A stretch of 64,000 bases of DNA from CBDDKW01 sp965230425 (lineage in GTDB: Bacteria; Pseudomonadota; Gammaproteobacteria; UBA1113): NCBI GenBank assembly GCA_965230425.1, contig CBDDKW010000021.1:1-64000 (forward strand), written 5' to 3'. The notes beneath the pieces were generated by a model that worked only from the letters and a program-made list of their open reading frames with translations, had not been told where the DNA came from and made no database searches. A program made the position numbers and the translations under genes. Below, piece after piece: positions 9,450 through 18,092 of the stretch. Within the stretch, counting starts at the first letter, position 1. Each line of letters starts with the position of its first letter.

Positions 9450-11186
9450 ATGAGCAATATAAGCAATGCTAGCTTAGCAACAAGCGGAAATTTCGCAAAA
9501 TTATTTGAAGATAGTTTAAACAATGTGGATTTAGAAGTAGGTTCACTACTCACAGGTACTGTGGTTAGTATCGAAAAAGATTACGTCATTGTCGATGCTG
9601 GATATAAATCTGAAGGCGTCATCCCTGTTGAAGAATTTCATAATGAAAATGGTGAAATTGAGATTAATGTAGGCGACTCAGTAGAAGTAGTGCTGGTCGC
9701 ATTAGACGATGGTTTTGGTGAAACTCGCCTTTCTCGTGAAAAAGCTAAACGCGCTGAAATATGGCGCAAGTTGGAGCAATTACACGCAGCAAACCAAACC
9801 GTGACAGGTATCATCAGCGGCAAAGTGAAAGGTGGTTTTACAGTTGAAATTAAAGAGTATGTACGTGCTTTCTTACCTGGTTCTTTAGTAGATGTGCGTC
9901 CAGTACGTGATTCATCTTACCTAGAAGGTAAAGAATTAGAGTTTAAAGTGATTAAGATGGATCCCAAACGTAATAACGTTGTGGTTTCACGCCGTGCTGT
10001 GGTTGAAGAAGAAAACAGTGTTGAACGTTCTGCGCTGTTAGACAGCTTAGAAGAAGGTAAAGTCGTCAAAGGTATCGTTAAAAACTTAACTGATTACGGT
10101 GCATTTATTGATTTAGGTGGTATCGACGGTTTATTACATATCACAGATATGTCATGGAAACGCATTAAGCATCCAAGTGAAATTTTGAATGTTGGTGATG
10201 AAATTTCTGTAACCATCTTAAAATACGACCAAGAGCGTTCACGTGTATCCTTGGGTATGAAACAAATGGGCAACGATCCATGGGTTGACATTACTCAGCG
10301 CTATCCAGAAGGTGCGCGATTAACAGGTCGTGTAACTAACATTACTGAATACGGTTGCTTTGTGGAAATCGAAGAAGGTGTTGAAGGCTTAGTTCACGTT
10401 TCTGAAATGTCTTGGACAAATAAAAATATCCACCCAGGTAAAGTTGTTAGCTTAGGTGATGAAGTGAATGTGCTCGTCCTTGAAATTGACGAAGAGCGTC
10501 GACGTATTTCACTAGGTATTAAGCAATGCCAAGAAAACCCATGGCAAATCTTTGCAGACAAATTCCAAAAAGACGATAAAGTGGTTGGTAAAATTAAATC
10601 TATCACCGACTTTGGTATCTTTATCGGCCTAGATGGTGGCATTGATGGTTTAGTGCATTTAAACGATGTATCTTGGAATGAAGCAGGGGAAGATGCAATT
10701 CGCCAATATAAGAAAGGCGATGATTTGGAAGCTATCGTACTGTCTGTTGACCCAGAAAGAGAACGTATATCCTTAGGCGTGAAACAGTTAGATCAAGATC
10801 CATTTGCTGCGTTTACCTCTGAGTTTTCTAAAGGAAGTATCGTAAAAGGCACAGTGCGTGAAGTGGATGCAAAGGGTGCTGTGATTGATTTAGGTAATGA
10901 AGTAGAAGGGTATATCCGCGCGGCTGAGATTTCTCAAGATCGAGTTGAAGATGCCTCACAATACTTGAAAGTGGGTGAGGAAATTGAAGCGAAATTTATG
11001 AATATCGATCGTAAATCTCGACGTGTAACCTTGTCTATAAAGGCTAAGGATTCTCAAGAAACTGCAGAAGCCTTAGAAAACCTTAGCAACGATAGCTCTG
11101 CTGCTGCAATGGGTACCAATTTAGGTGACTTGCTGAAAGAGCAAATGAGTCCTAAGGATGGTGAGCAAACACCAGCAGAAGATTAA
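9450..11186 (+). CDS. rpsA: 30S ribosomal protein S1
   Basis: Binds mRNA upstream of the start codon and unfolds it for translation initiation on the 30S subunit. It has 578 residues and six S1/OB-fold repeats; clear repeat cores include YGAFIDLGGIDGLLHITDMS and FGIFIGLDGGIDGLVHLNDV. The N-terminal 25-30 residues, which carry the ribosome-anchoring segment, are slightly longer than in E. coli (557 residues), and the C-terminal tail is polar and Asp/Glu-rich. A strong terminator follows. In E. coli ihfB comes next, but here the next gene is lapA. Confidence 0.97.
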   Translation: MSNISNASLATSGNFAKLFEDSLNNVDLEVGSLLTGTVVSIEKDYVIVDAGYKSEGVIPVEEFHNENGEIEINVGDSVEVVLVALDDGFGETRLSREKAKRAEIWRKLEQLHAANQTVTGIISGKVKGGFTVEIKEYVRAFLPGSLVDVRPVRDSSYLEGKELEFKVIKMDPKRNNVVVSRRAVVEEENSVERSALLDSLEEGKVVKGIVKNLTDYGAFIDLGGIDGLLHITDMSWKRIKHPSEILNVGDEISVTILKYDQERSRVSLGMKQMGNDPWVDITQRYPEGARLTGRVTNITEYGCFVEIEEGVEGLVHVSEMSWTNKNIHPGKVVSLGDEVNVLVLEIDEERRRISLGIKQCQENPWQIFADKFQKDDKVVGKIKSITDFGIFIGLDGGIDGLVHLNDVSWNEAGEDAIRQYKKGDDLEAIVLSVDPERERISLGVKQLDQDPFAAFTSEFSKGSIVKGTVREVDAKGAVIDLGNEVEGYIRAAEISQDRVEDASQYLKVGEEIEAKFMNIDRKSRRVTLSIKAKDSQETAEALENLSNDSSAAAMGTNLGDLLKEQMSPKDGEQTPAED

Positions 11187-11268
11187 AATCAATAAAGACC
11201 AGTTGTAAGGAAATCTCTGCTGCTTGCAGCAGAGTTGCGAAGAAGCTGGGATTTATATCGGTTGTTTG

Positions 11269-11308
11269 ATAAGCAATGAGACCTTACGGTCTCATTGCTT
11301 ATTTTCTT
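11269..11308 (+). terminator. Rho-independent terminator after rpsA
   Basis: A perfect 15-bp stem (11269-11283 with 11288-11302) with a TTAC loop is followed by TTTTCTT. A second small hairpin (CTCTGCTGC / GCAGCAGAG, 11215-11234) without a T-tract lies between the rpsA stop and this terminator. Confidence 0.85.
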
Positions 11309-11352
11309 AGTAAGGCATGAAGCTTGCCGTCATAAGGATAAGGGGAAAGGGA

Positions 11353-11643
11353 ATGCGCGTCTTAACTTACATTGTTTTGATATTTGTCATTTTACTTGGT
11401 TTAACGTTTGCATGTCTCAATGCTGATTCAGTTAGCATTAATTATTATATCGGTTCTAATGAGCTACCTTTGTCATTTTTATTAGTGATTACCTTTGCCC
11501 TTGGTGGTATTATTGGCCTGTTAGTCAGTTCCTTTGTTGTGTTGAAATTAAAGCGTGATAACTATCGCCTACGTCAACGTGCCCGTGTGGTTGAAAAAGA
11601 AATAGAAAATTTGCGTATTATTCCAATGAAGGATAATCGTTAA
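11353..11643 (+). CDS. lapA: LapA domain protein (lipopolysaccharide assembly protein A)
   Basis: Small inner-membrane protein that works with LapB in LPS homeostasis. It has two hydrophobic segments (about residues 3-22 and 43-65) joined by a short loop with NADSVSINYY, then a basic coiled-coil tail. I chose the ATG at 11353 because AAGGGGAAAGG directly precedes it at good spacing and the next residues begin the first membrane helix; an ATG at 11317 is in frame but lacks a ribosome-binding site. Its stop overlaps the lapB start (TAATG), showing coupling. Confidence 0.9.
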   Translation: MRVLTYIVLIFVILLGLTFACLNADSVSINYYIGSNELPLSFLLVITFALGGIIGLLVSSFVVLKLKRDNYRLRQRARVVEKEIENLRIIPMKDNR

Positions 11644-12812
11644 TGTATGACCTCCTGATTTTATTACTGCCGGTAGCTGGCTTGGTTGGCTGGTACCTAG
11701 GGCGTAATAATAGCCAGGAAAAAATTATTGTAAAAAAACCTGATACCTTGTCAAAAGATTACCTCGTTGGTTTAAATTATTTATTAAATGAGCAACCAGA
11801 TAAAGCCGTTGATGTATTCATCAAAATGCTAGAAGTGGATAGTGAAACGGTAGAGACACACTTAGCTTTGGGAAACTTATTTAGACGACGTGGCGAAGTC
11901 GATAGAGCGATCCGTATTCATCAAAATCTCATTGCTCGCCCACATTTAGAAAAGCCCCAGCGTACCCAAGCGCTTTTAGCTCTAGGGCAGGATTATATGC
12001 GTGCCGGTGTGTTCGATAGAGCGGAACGTTTATTTCAAGAAGTGATTGAGCATGGTGAATACACAGCACAAAGTACGCATTATTTACTCGATATTTATCA
12101 GCAAGAAAAAGATTGGGAGCAAGCGATTGCCATTGCTCACAAGTTAGAAGCCGCCAGTAATAAATCCATGGCCCGTGAAATTGCCCACTTTTATTGTGAG
12201 CTTGCATTAGATGCGCGAGTCAAAGTCAGTAGTGAGCAAGCATATCGCTATTTAAAGCGAGCAATGGCAATGGATAAAAACTGCGTTAGAGCGAGTTTGC
12301 TTAATGGTGACTGGGAAATGGATGTAGGCAACTACAAGGCAGCTATTCGGGCTTATAAGCGGGTTAAAGATCAAGATCCCGATTATTTATCAGAGTCTAT
12401 TGCGCCAATCGTTATATGCTATGAAAAGCTTGGCCAAGAGGCAGAGTTGCTTGATTATCTGCATCAATGTTTGCATGAATATCCTCGTTTAACCATTATT
12501 TTAACTTTATCCGAACGTATTCAACGTAATGATGGAGAACGAGCTGCATTAGCTTTTGTGACTGAACAATTGCATCAACGGCCCTCAGTTCCTGGTTTAA
12601 AACATTTAATTGATTTGCATTTTAACCTTGCAGCGCCAAGTCAAAAAGAACAATTGTCAGGTTTGCATGAAATTACAGCAAAGCTAGCCCATGAAAAGCC
12701 TATTTATCGTTGCTCGCATTGCGGTTATGCTGGTACGGTGCTGCATTGGCAATGTCCAAGTTGCCGTAATTGGAATGTTATTAAACCTATACACGGTTTA
12801 GAAGGGGATTAA
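11643..12812 (+). CDS. lapB: LapB (YciM) TPR protein, LPS assembly/LpxC turnover factor
   Basis: LapB is an inner-membrane TPR protein that recruits LpxC for FtsH degradation and so limits LPS synthesis. The 389-residue product has an N-terminal membrane anchor (about 1-20), TPR repeats (about 40-330) with motifs such as LALGNLFRRRGEVDRAIRIH, and a C-terminal rubredoxin-like zinc knuckle with CSHCG and CPSC pairs. Length and architecture match E. coli LapB (389 residues). It lies in the conserved lapA-lapB-pyrF operon, and pyrF starts 2 bases after its stop. Confidence 0.96.
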   Translation: MYDLLILLLPVAGLVGWYLGRNNSQEKIIVKKPDTLSKDYLVGLNYLLNEQPDKAVDVFIKMLEVDSETVETHLALGNLFRRRGEVDRAIRIHQNLIARPHLEKPQRTQALLALGQDYMRAGVFDRAERLFQEVIEHGEYTAQSTHYLLDIYQQEKDWEQAIAIAHKLEAASNKSMAREIAHFYCELALDARVKVSSEQAYRYLKRAMAMDKNCVRASLLNGDWEMDVGNYKAAIRAYKRVKDQDPDYLSESIAPIVICYEKLGQEAELLDYLHQCLHEYPRLTIILTLSERIQRNDGERAALAFVTEQLHQRPSVPGLKHLIDLHFNLAAPSQKEQLSGLHEITAKLAHEKPIYRCSHCGYAGTVLHWQCPSCRNWNVIKPIHGLEGD

Positions 12813-12813
12813 G

Positions 12814-13521
12814 ATGCCTAGTTTTCCTGGACCTCATGTGATTGTTAGTCTTGATTATGCTGATAAAGCACAAGCGCTAGCATTAATAGAGCAACTCGAT
12901 CCTAAACTGTGTCGTCTCAAAGTGGGTAAGCAAATGTTCACTCACTACGGTCCGCAATGGGTCGAGCAATTGATGCAATTAGGCTTTGATATTTTTTTAG
13001 ATTTAAAATTTCATGATATACCTAATACTGTGACCAAAGCCTGTTTAGCCGCTGCTGACTTAGGCGTGTGGATGGTGAATGTGCACACTCTAGGTGGTAC
13101 TGTCATGTTAGAAGCCGTAGCCAATGCCTATGCTCAGCGCCAACAGGCGCCTCTATTAATTGGGGTTACCGTATTAACAAGCTTAGTAGATGAAGAGTTA
13201 GCAGCATTGTCTATTCAAGGAACAGTGCAAGAGAATGTGCTTAAATTAGCAAAGCTAGCGCAGAATGTAGGGCTTGATGGGGTAGTAAGCTCAGCACAAG
13301 AGGCGCGTAGTTTACGTGCCCATTGCGGACCGAATTTCTGTTTAGTGACACCAGGTATTCGTTGTGCAACAGATGCAGCCCAAGATCAAAAGCGTATCGT
13401 CACGCCAGTACAGGCTATCCAGAATGGTGCTGATTATTTAGTGATAGGGCGAAGTATCACACAAGCGCAAAATCCAGCGGAAGTTTTAAACACAATTGTA
13501 GATGCTATACATGAAGATTAA
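12814..13521 (+). CDS. pyrF: Orotidine 5'-phosphate decarboxylase
   Basis: Converts OMP to UMP, the last step of de novo UMP synthesis. The catalytic Asp-Lys-Asp signature is DLKFHDIPNT near residues 66-75, and the phosphate-binding C-terminal part includes LVTPGIR and ADYLVIGRSIT. A length of 235 residues is typical. It is the last gene of the lapA-lapB-pyrF unit, and its 3' end overlaps the following MFS gene by 11 bases. Confidence 0.97.
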   Translation: MPSFPGPHVIVSLDYADKAQALALIEQLDPKLCRLKVGKQMFTHYGPQWVEQLMQLGFDIFLDLKFHDIPNTVTKACLAAADLGVWMVNVHTLGGTVMLEAVANAYAQRQQAPLLIGVTVLTSLVDEELAALSIQGTVQENVLKLAKLAQNVGLDGVVSSAQEARSLRAHCGPNFCLVTPGIRCATDAAQDQKRIVTPVQAIQNGADYLVIGRSITQAQNPAEVLNTIVDAIHED

Positions 13522-14704
13522 ACGTAATAATAATGTATCAAGCTTTGCCTTGATCGTTATGGTTACCGTGTTTGTCACAGCAACTCAATTAACATCTGTT
13601 TTATATTTACCCTCGCTACCAGCCATTGCTGCGGATTTTCAATTATCCATGGGCGCTGCGGAAGCAACCATGACTGTGTACTTGCTTTGCTTTGGTCTTG
13701 CGCAAATTATCTATGGCCCCATTGCTGATCATTGGGGACGTAGGCCAGTCTTATTAATTGGATTACTCATTTTATTACTGGGTAGCTTACTAAGTATATT
13801 TGCCGGTAGTTTAAAAACCTTAATGATGACTAGAGCCATTCAAGGCTTTGGTGCTGCTAGTGCGCCGATCCTAGCCCGTGCAGTGATCCGTGATAAATTC
13901 CACGGCAGTCAGTTAGCTTCAGCCATGGCAAGCTTAACTATGTGCGTATCATTAACACCGGCTGTTGCACCACTCATAGGCGGCTTTTTACAGCACCTCG
14001 TTGGCTGGCGTGGGGTGTTCTTAACACTTTCTATTTATACTGCTGTTATTTTAGTTGCCGCTTTTTTATTATTGCCTGAAACTCTGATTTCAGAAAAAAG
14101 TACATGGCGATTTAAGAAAACTGCTAGTAATTATTTACAGTTGAGTAAGCACAAAGCGTATATGAGCTATGTGGTATGCATTATCTTATTGTATTCCTGC
14201 CAAATTTTATATTTAACTATTTGTCCGTTTATCTTTCAAAACGACTTAGGCTTTAATGCAGCACAATATGGTGCAATCATCGTTATCCCCGCCTTGGGGT
14301 ATGTGATTGGTGGATTTATTGCTAGCCGCTTAACCAAGCATTTTCATAGTGATAATATACTTTGCCTAGGCGCAGCCATTGTCGCTTGTATGGGTATTAC
14401 GTTAATTCTTTTACAATGGCTGCTCGGTGTTACTATTTATGGCACAATTGTTCCGTTGATTATTATGGTGATAGGGCTAGGGCTTAGTTATCCTTTAGCT
14501 ATCAGCGGCTCACTAAAAAGTTTTGCTGAATTGGCAGGTACCGCTGCAGCCTTTTCCGGTTTTCTGCAAATGTTGGGGGTAAGTGCCATCAGTGGCAGCA
14601 GCAATTGGCTACGTCTGTCAACGCCTGCGCAATTAGGTACCGCCGTACTGATGTGTGCATTGGTTGTCATTGGGTTATTTGTTACACAGATGCGGGTGAA
14701 ATAA
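13511..14704 (+). CDS. MFS multidrug transporter, Bcr/CflA type
   Basis: Twelve-helix drug:proton antiporter of the DHA1/Bcr-CflA group, about 397 residues. The signature loop between TM2 and TM3 is GPIADHWGRRPVLLIG, and motif C in TM5 is seen around LTPAVAPLIGG. The start overlaps the end of pyrF. ATG codons at 13502 and 13511 are both in frame; I prefer 13511 because the next residues are the usual short basic N-terminus. Coupling to pyrF is probably positional rather than functional. Substrate unknown. Confidence 0.9.
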   Translation: MKIKRNNNVSSFALIVMVTVFVTATQLTSVLYLPSLPAIAADFQLSMGAAEATMTVYLLCFGLAQIIYGPIADHWGRRPVLLIGLLILLLGSLLSIFAGSLKTLMMTRAIQGFGAASAPILARAVIRDKFHGSQLASAMASLTMCVSLTPAVAPLIGGFLQHLVGWRGVFLTLSIYTAVILVAAFLLLPETLISEKSTWRFKKTASNYLQLSKHKAYMSYVVCIILLYSCQILYLTICPFIFQNDLGFNAAQYGAIIVIPALGYVIGGFIASRLTKHFHSDNILCLGAAIVACMGITLILLQWLLGVTIYGTIVPLIIMVIGLGLSYPLAISGSLKSFAELAGTAAAFSGFLQMLGVSAISGSSNWLRLSTPAQLGTAVLMCALVVIGLFVTQMRVK

Positions 14705-14754
14705 GCTTTCTGAATTTTATTTGGCATCTTTGGCTATAAACGATCTGTAGTAGT

Positions 14755-15190
14755 TTATTCATCCTCTAAGTTATTTAACTCAGCTTCAATTTCTTCGACG
14801 GAGGGTAAATCTTTTTGTAGGATGTCAGGAATAGCTCGGGTTAATTAATACTCTGAAACTCCAATGGGTTTTTGGATATCTTTCAGCGCATATTCAGCCA
14901 CAATTTTATTTCTTGACTTACAAAGCAATAACCCAATACTTGGGTTATCATCTTCATGTTTCATTAAGTCATCAACTGCGCTCAGATAAAAATTTAATTG
15001 TCCCGCGTGCTCTGGCTTAAATTTTGTGGCTTTGAATTCAATAACAGTGAAACACCTCAAGTGTAAATTATAGAAAAGCATATCAATAAAGAATTGATCA
15101 TCATGAATGGCGATTGTGCCACAACTTGTGGCACAAATTCAAAATCAGGGTAGCAAAAAGCAAATTGTCCAACTGTAATAAAATAAATAT
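14755..15190 (-). pseudogene. Remnant of a DUF1016 (YhcG-like) PDDEXK nuclease gene
   Basis: The reverse strand encodes the C-terminal PDDEXK domain of a DUF1016 protein: FFIDMLFYNLHLRCFTVIEF, FYLSAVDDLMKHEDD, then KPIGVSEY. It is interrupted by a TAA at 14845-14847. The same frame continues beyond the stop with the family's usual acidic tail (LPSVEEIEAELNNLEDE) to TAA at 14755-14757. Upstream (about 15130-15190) a different frame gives FAFCYPDFEFVPQVVAQ, which resembles the DUF1016 N-terminal domain. The middle of the gene therefore appears deleted and the frame shifted. The remnant sits beside a toxin-antitoxin pair, as expected of an eroding defence or mobile locus. Confidence 0.72.
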
Positions 15191-15297
15191 TCTTTAAAGT
15201 TTGATTTATGGGTGGGCTTTGATATTATATAAAAGATTAATTTAATTATGCTGAAAATATCCTGCGCTAAAGCTATTTTGATGAGTGATATGTTCGT

Positions 15298-15322
15298 AAT
15301 TATAGCACTGAGTGCTATAATT
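15298..15322. promoter_or_regulatory. Perfect 25-bp palindromic operator/promoter of the toxin-antitoxin pair
   Basis: AATTATAGCACT - G - AGTGCTATAATT: two perfect 12-bp arms around one central base, 20 bases before the toxin start. The right arm contains a perfect TATAAT (15316-15321), with a weak -35 TTCGTA at 15293-15298 and a 17-base spacer. An XRE-family dimer bound here would cover the -10 box, fitting autorepression by the antitoxin (inference). Confidence 0.75.
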
Positions 15323-15341
15323 GACAGTGAAAGGGATGCTA

Positions 15342-15728
15342 ATGAAGATTTACAAAACGAGGCATTTTTTTAAATGGGCTAAACATGAGAAATTATCAGA
15401 TGAGGCATTGTTACACACAATAATTGAGATGCAACGAGGTTTGGTTGGGGCTCAGTTATCGAGCCACGTTTATAAAAAGCGTGTGTCTTTACATGGGCGA
15501 GGTAAAAGAACAAGTAGTAGGACAATTATTGCGTATTGCCAAAATGATAAAGCTATTTTTTTATATGGATATGCTAAAAGCAGTAAAGATAATATAAATG
15601 CAATGGAGTTAAAGGCTCTAAAGTCATTGGCTGATGAGCTACTAAGTTATAGTGCGACGCAGTTAAAGCTTGCAATTAAAGATGGTGAATTGATTGAGGT
15701 GAAGCATGAAACAGAAAACAATTCTTGA
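15342..15728 (+). CDS. RelE-family toxin (HigB-like) of a type II toxin-antitoxin pair
   Basis: About 128 residues, basic, of the RelE toxin type that is paired with an XRE antitoxin. Recognisable parts are FFKWAKHEKLSDEALLHTII, then the glycine-rich strand SLHGRGKRTSSRTIIAY and FLYGYAKSSKDNI. Such toxins are mostly ribosome-dependent mRNA interferases. The start at 15342 is chosen because AAAGGG lies six bases upstream; upstream in-frame TTG (15321) and ATG (15336) lack proper spacing. It overlaps the antitoxin gene by 23 bases and is preceded by the palindromic operator. Confidence 0.85.
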   Translation: MKIYKTRHFFKWAKHEKLSDEALLHTIIEMQRGLVGAQLSSHVYKKRVSLHGRGKRTSSRTIIAYCQNDKAIFLYGYAKSSKDNINAMELKALKSLADELLSYSATQLKLAIKDGELIEVKHETENNS

Positions 15729-16017
15729 AGCGGTTCATGAAACAGCGAAAGGTTTACATAAGGCCGGCGCTATGTCAGCTCAAACAATGCGTGAATTTGA
15801 TGCACTTTGCTTGCCTCCCGTTAAAGAATACACGGCCAAACAGATCCGTAAAATGCGTTTAAAAAATGGAGTAAGTCAAGCTGTCTTTGCTGCCTATTTA
15901 AATACTAGTCCATCAACAGTACAGAAGTGGGAGCAAGGTAAAAAAACACCACGAGGTTCTACATTAAAGCTATTAAATTTGGTAGCTGCAAAAGGACTGC
16001 AGGTTTTGGAATTTTGA
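15706..16017 (+). CDS. XRE-family antitoxin (HigA-like)
   Basis: A 103-residue protein with an N-terminal toxin-binding part and a C-terminal helix-turn-helix (about 48-95). The recognition-helix region is SQAVFAAYLNTSPSTVQKWE followed by GKKTPRGSTLKLLNLV. The toxin-first order and the overlap of the two genes are typical of HigBA-like modules. It probably represses its own operon by binding the palindrome at 15298-15322. Confidence 0.88.
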   Translation: MKQKTILEAVHETAKGLHKAGAMSAQTMREFDALCLPPVKEYTAKQIRKMRLKNGVSQAVFAAYLNTSPSTVQKWEQGKKTPRGSTLKLLNLVAAKGLQVLEF

Positions 16018-16061
16018 AGCGATAAGTTTTGGGCATTTTGGCCAAGTTGTTAGAGAAATCA

Positions 16062-16379
16062 TTAAATACAATGAGGCGGTTTAGGTAGCCCTGCGATCTT
16101 ACTACCTTGTTTTACTGGACCGTCAGGGAAGAGGCTATATAAATAAGGACTGCTGTATTGTTCAGGTGTCCAGATGGTTTTTAAATGCTTAACAAGTACT
16201 CGCATGGTTGGGGCAATATCATGGTCTTGATGAAAGCTTCTTAAGTAATTAATGATAATCCAGTGTTCTTCGGTGAGCGTCACTTGTTCTTGCTGCGCTA
16301 TTTGTTCTGCAACACTATGATTCCATTGGGTATGGTCACGTAAATAACCCTCATTATCTGTTGCAACTGATATTACCAT
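16062..16379 (-). CDS. tusE: TusE/DsrC sulfurtransferase
   Basis: Last carrier of the sulfur relay that delivers persulfide sulfur from TusBCD to MnmA for 2-thiouridine in tRNA wobble positions. 105 residues. The flexible C-terminal arm ends in GLPKPPHCI with the catalytic Cys at position 104. The family core is visible as LTEEHWIIINYLRSF and PTMRVLVKHL. It overlaps tusB by 7 bases and is the last gene of tusDCBE. The partner enzyme mnmA is also in this window (41603-42694). Confidence 0.94.
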   Translation of the reverse strand: MVISVATDNEGYLRDHTQWNHSVAEQIAQQEQVTLTEEHWIIINYLRSFHQDHDIAPTMRVLVKHLKTIWTPEQYSSPYLYSLFPDGPVKQGSKIAGLPKPPHCI

Positions 16380-16672
16380 GTAATAACTCGTGAGTATTGT
16401 TCTGTGAGTTCAACAAAGCCGATGTCATCAATGAGTTCTACCGATATATCCTTTGATAATTTAATACCGCGAGCGTGCACATCATGTGTCAGTGCGTATA
16501 ATTTTTTGGCGCTTTGAAAATCATTTATGAAAGTTAATGTTTGTGGGTTTTTAGCAAGTAGATAAACCCCATCTTCTATTAATAATAGGGCGTTTCCATC
16601 ATTAGCGTTAAGCATTGATGTACTATCAGAGTCTTGATTAATATGTTGGTTATTAATGATATGTAATAGCAT
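16373..16672 (-). CDS. tusB: TusB sulfur relay subunit
   Basis: TusB/DsrH-family subunit of the TusBCD hexamer, 99 residues. The conserved core is LLLIEDGVYLLAKN near residues 29-42. Assignment rests on this core, length and position between tusC and tusE. The start follows the tusC stop with no gap. Confidence 0.88.
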   Translation of the reverse strand: MLLHIINNQHINQDSDSTSMLNANDGNALLLIEDGVYLLAKNPQTLTFINDFQSAKKLYALTHDVHARGIKLSKDISVELIDDIGFVELTEQYSRVITW

Positions 16673-17032
16673 TTAAAAACTCACAACCCAATCTTGTGTT
16701 TGTATCAATTCAGATAATTCAGCTTGAGTGACTACTATAACTGAAATAACTAAATCATCTATGGATAAACTAAATCTCTGTAATGTATCGTCAGTGACAT
16801 AGACTTTTTCAACATCAAAGGCTGATAAGGCTTGTAGCTGTTGCGCTTTGTTTTTTTGTTGAATCAAATCCGCCTGTTGATGTTTGGCTAATTGCCAGAT
16901 GCCTTCATCAATAAAGGCCATGCTCACTTGATTATCAAAGCTAGCTAGGAGAATGGGTAAATCCAGTTGCTCTTGATTGGCAAGGTTACTGTAGGCAGCC
17001 TGTGTTTGTATGCAAAGTATCTGTTTCATCAT
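16673..17032 (-). CDS. tusC: TusC sulfur relay subunit
   Basis: TusC/DsrF-family subunit of the TusBCD complex, 119 residues. It shows the DsrE-like fold pattern with VSMAFIDEGIWQLAKHQQ at about 34-51. It overlaps the tusD stop by one base. The second strand-helix segment is divergent, but operon position makes the call firm. Confidence 0.9.
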   Translation of the reverse strand: MMKQILCIQTQAAYSNLANQEQLDLPILLASFDNQVSMAFIDEGIWQLAKHQQADLIQQKNKAQQLQALSAFDVEKVYVTDDTLQRFSLSIDDLVISVIVVTQAELSELIQTQDWVVSF

Positions 17033-17418
17033 TACTTAAAGGTGGTGATGCGGTCGCTATTAGCCACCGCATCTGCCCATTGTCCTAATCCTACGATATG
17101 AAAGTTATCAGCTAAATTATAATGCGATTTTTCAAATCGCTCAGCTTCAGTTTCGCCAATAACACCTCGGCGCAGTGCTGAAGCTACACATAGTTGTAAT
17201 TCAATGTTATGTTCGCTGGCAAAATAGCTCCAATTAGCAGTGATGGCTAATTCATCACTGGGAGGGCTGCTGAGTTGATTGCCAATAGTGACGCCATCTT
17301 GATAAAAGAAAATGCGATAGATCTGATGTTGTTTAGAAATAAGTGCCTTGGCAAATCGAAGTGCGGTATCTGCGCCTTGTTGGCAGATACCGCATGTGAT
17401 TAATAGTGAATATTTCAC
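17032..17418 (-). CDS. tusD: TusD sulfurtransferase subunit
   Basis: Accepts persulfide sulfur (from TusA in E. coli) and passes it to TusE. 128 residues, DsrE fold. The acceptor cysteine lies in LQLCVASALRRGV at about position 77, matching E. coli Cys78. It is the first tus gene and overlaps the yccA stop by one base, so yccA and tusDCBE are probably one transcript. Confidence 0.94.
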   Translation of the reverse strand: MKYSLLITCGICQQGADTALRFAKALISKQHQIYRIFFYQDGVTIGNQLSSPPSDELAITANWSYFASEHNIELQLCVASALRRGVIGETEAERFEKSHYNLADNFHIVGLGQWADAVANSDRITTFK

Positions 17419-18092
17419 TAGTTGCGGCCGTTAAGCGCACTCAATATATTTAATAAACTTAAGAATAAGTTGTAAATTGAAATATAGAGGGTAATGGTCG
17501 CCATAATATAGTTACGCTCACCACCGTGAATAATGCGGCTGGTTTCGAACAAAATTAAACCGGAGGATAAAAATACAAAGGCTGCAGACACGGCTAACAT
17601 CAGAGCGGGTATTTTAAAGAGTAGGGCACCAATACTTGCTAAGAATGCCACAAGGATACCAATGGATAAAAAACCGCCCATAAAACTGAAGTTTTTCCGA
17701 GAAATAACCGCATAAGCTGATAAAGCTAAGAAAATCACGCCGGTGGAGCCTAATGACATAAGCACAATTTCGCTGCCATTGCTAAAACCGTGAATATAAA
17801 GATTCAAGATTGGCCCCAGGGTATAGCCCATGAAACCGGTAAGGGCAAAGACGGAGACTAACCCCCAACCGCTGTTGCGTAATTTAGTGGTTACAAACAG
17901 CAAAGCAAAATAACCAATAATGGTGATGAATGGGTTAATCGGTGCTGCATTCATTGCCATAGCCAAACCGGCCGTTAGCGCGCTGAACATTAGTGTCATT
18001 GCTAGCAGCATGTAGGTATTTCTGAGTACAGCGTTAGTGGCTAGTGCTGAATCAGCGGCCTGTTGTTTTAAAATAATATCATCTCTTTGCAT
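17418..18092 (-). CDS. yccA: Bax inhibitor-1/YccA family membrane protein
   Basis: Seven-helix inner-membrane protein of the BI-1/YccA (UPF0005) family, 224 residues; E. coli YccA is a modulator/substrate of the FtsH protease. The N-terminal cytosolic tail (QRDDIILKQQAADSALATN) and the C-terminal signature ETSRIIHGGERNYIMAT are clear. As in E. coli, it lies between tus genes and tRNA-Ser. It reads away from the tRNA, with about 280 bases between them that hold its promoter and no further gene. Confidence 0.93.
   Translation of the reverse strand: MQRDDIILKQQAADSALATNAVLRNTYMLLAMTLMFSALTAGLAMAMNAAPINPFITIIGYFALLFVTTKLRNSGWGLVSVFALTGFMGYTLGPILNLYIHGFSNGSEIVLMSLGSTGVIFLALSAYAVISRKNFSFMGGFLSIGILVAFLASIGALLFKIPALMLAVSAAFVFLSSGLILFETSRIIHGGERNYIMATITLYISIYNLFLSLLNILSALNGRN

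Noticed and set aside
15114..15136. 23-bp palindrome TTGTGCCACAA-C-TTGTGGCACAA as a possible operator
   Set aside because: It falls in the stretch that reads as the DUF1016 N-terminal motif VPQVVAQ on the minus strand, so the symmetry is probably a by-product of codon choice.
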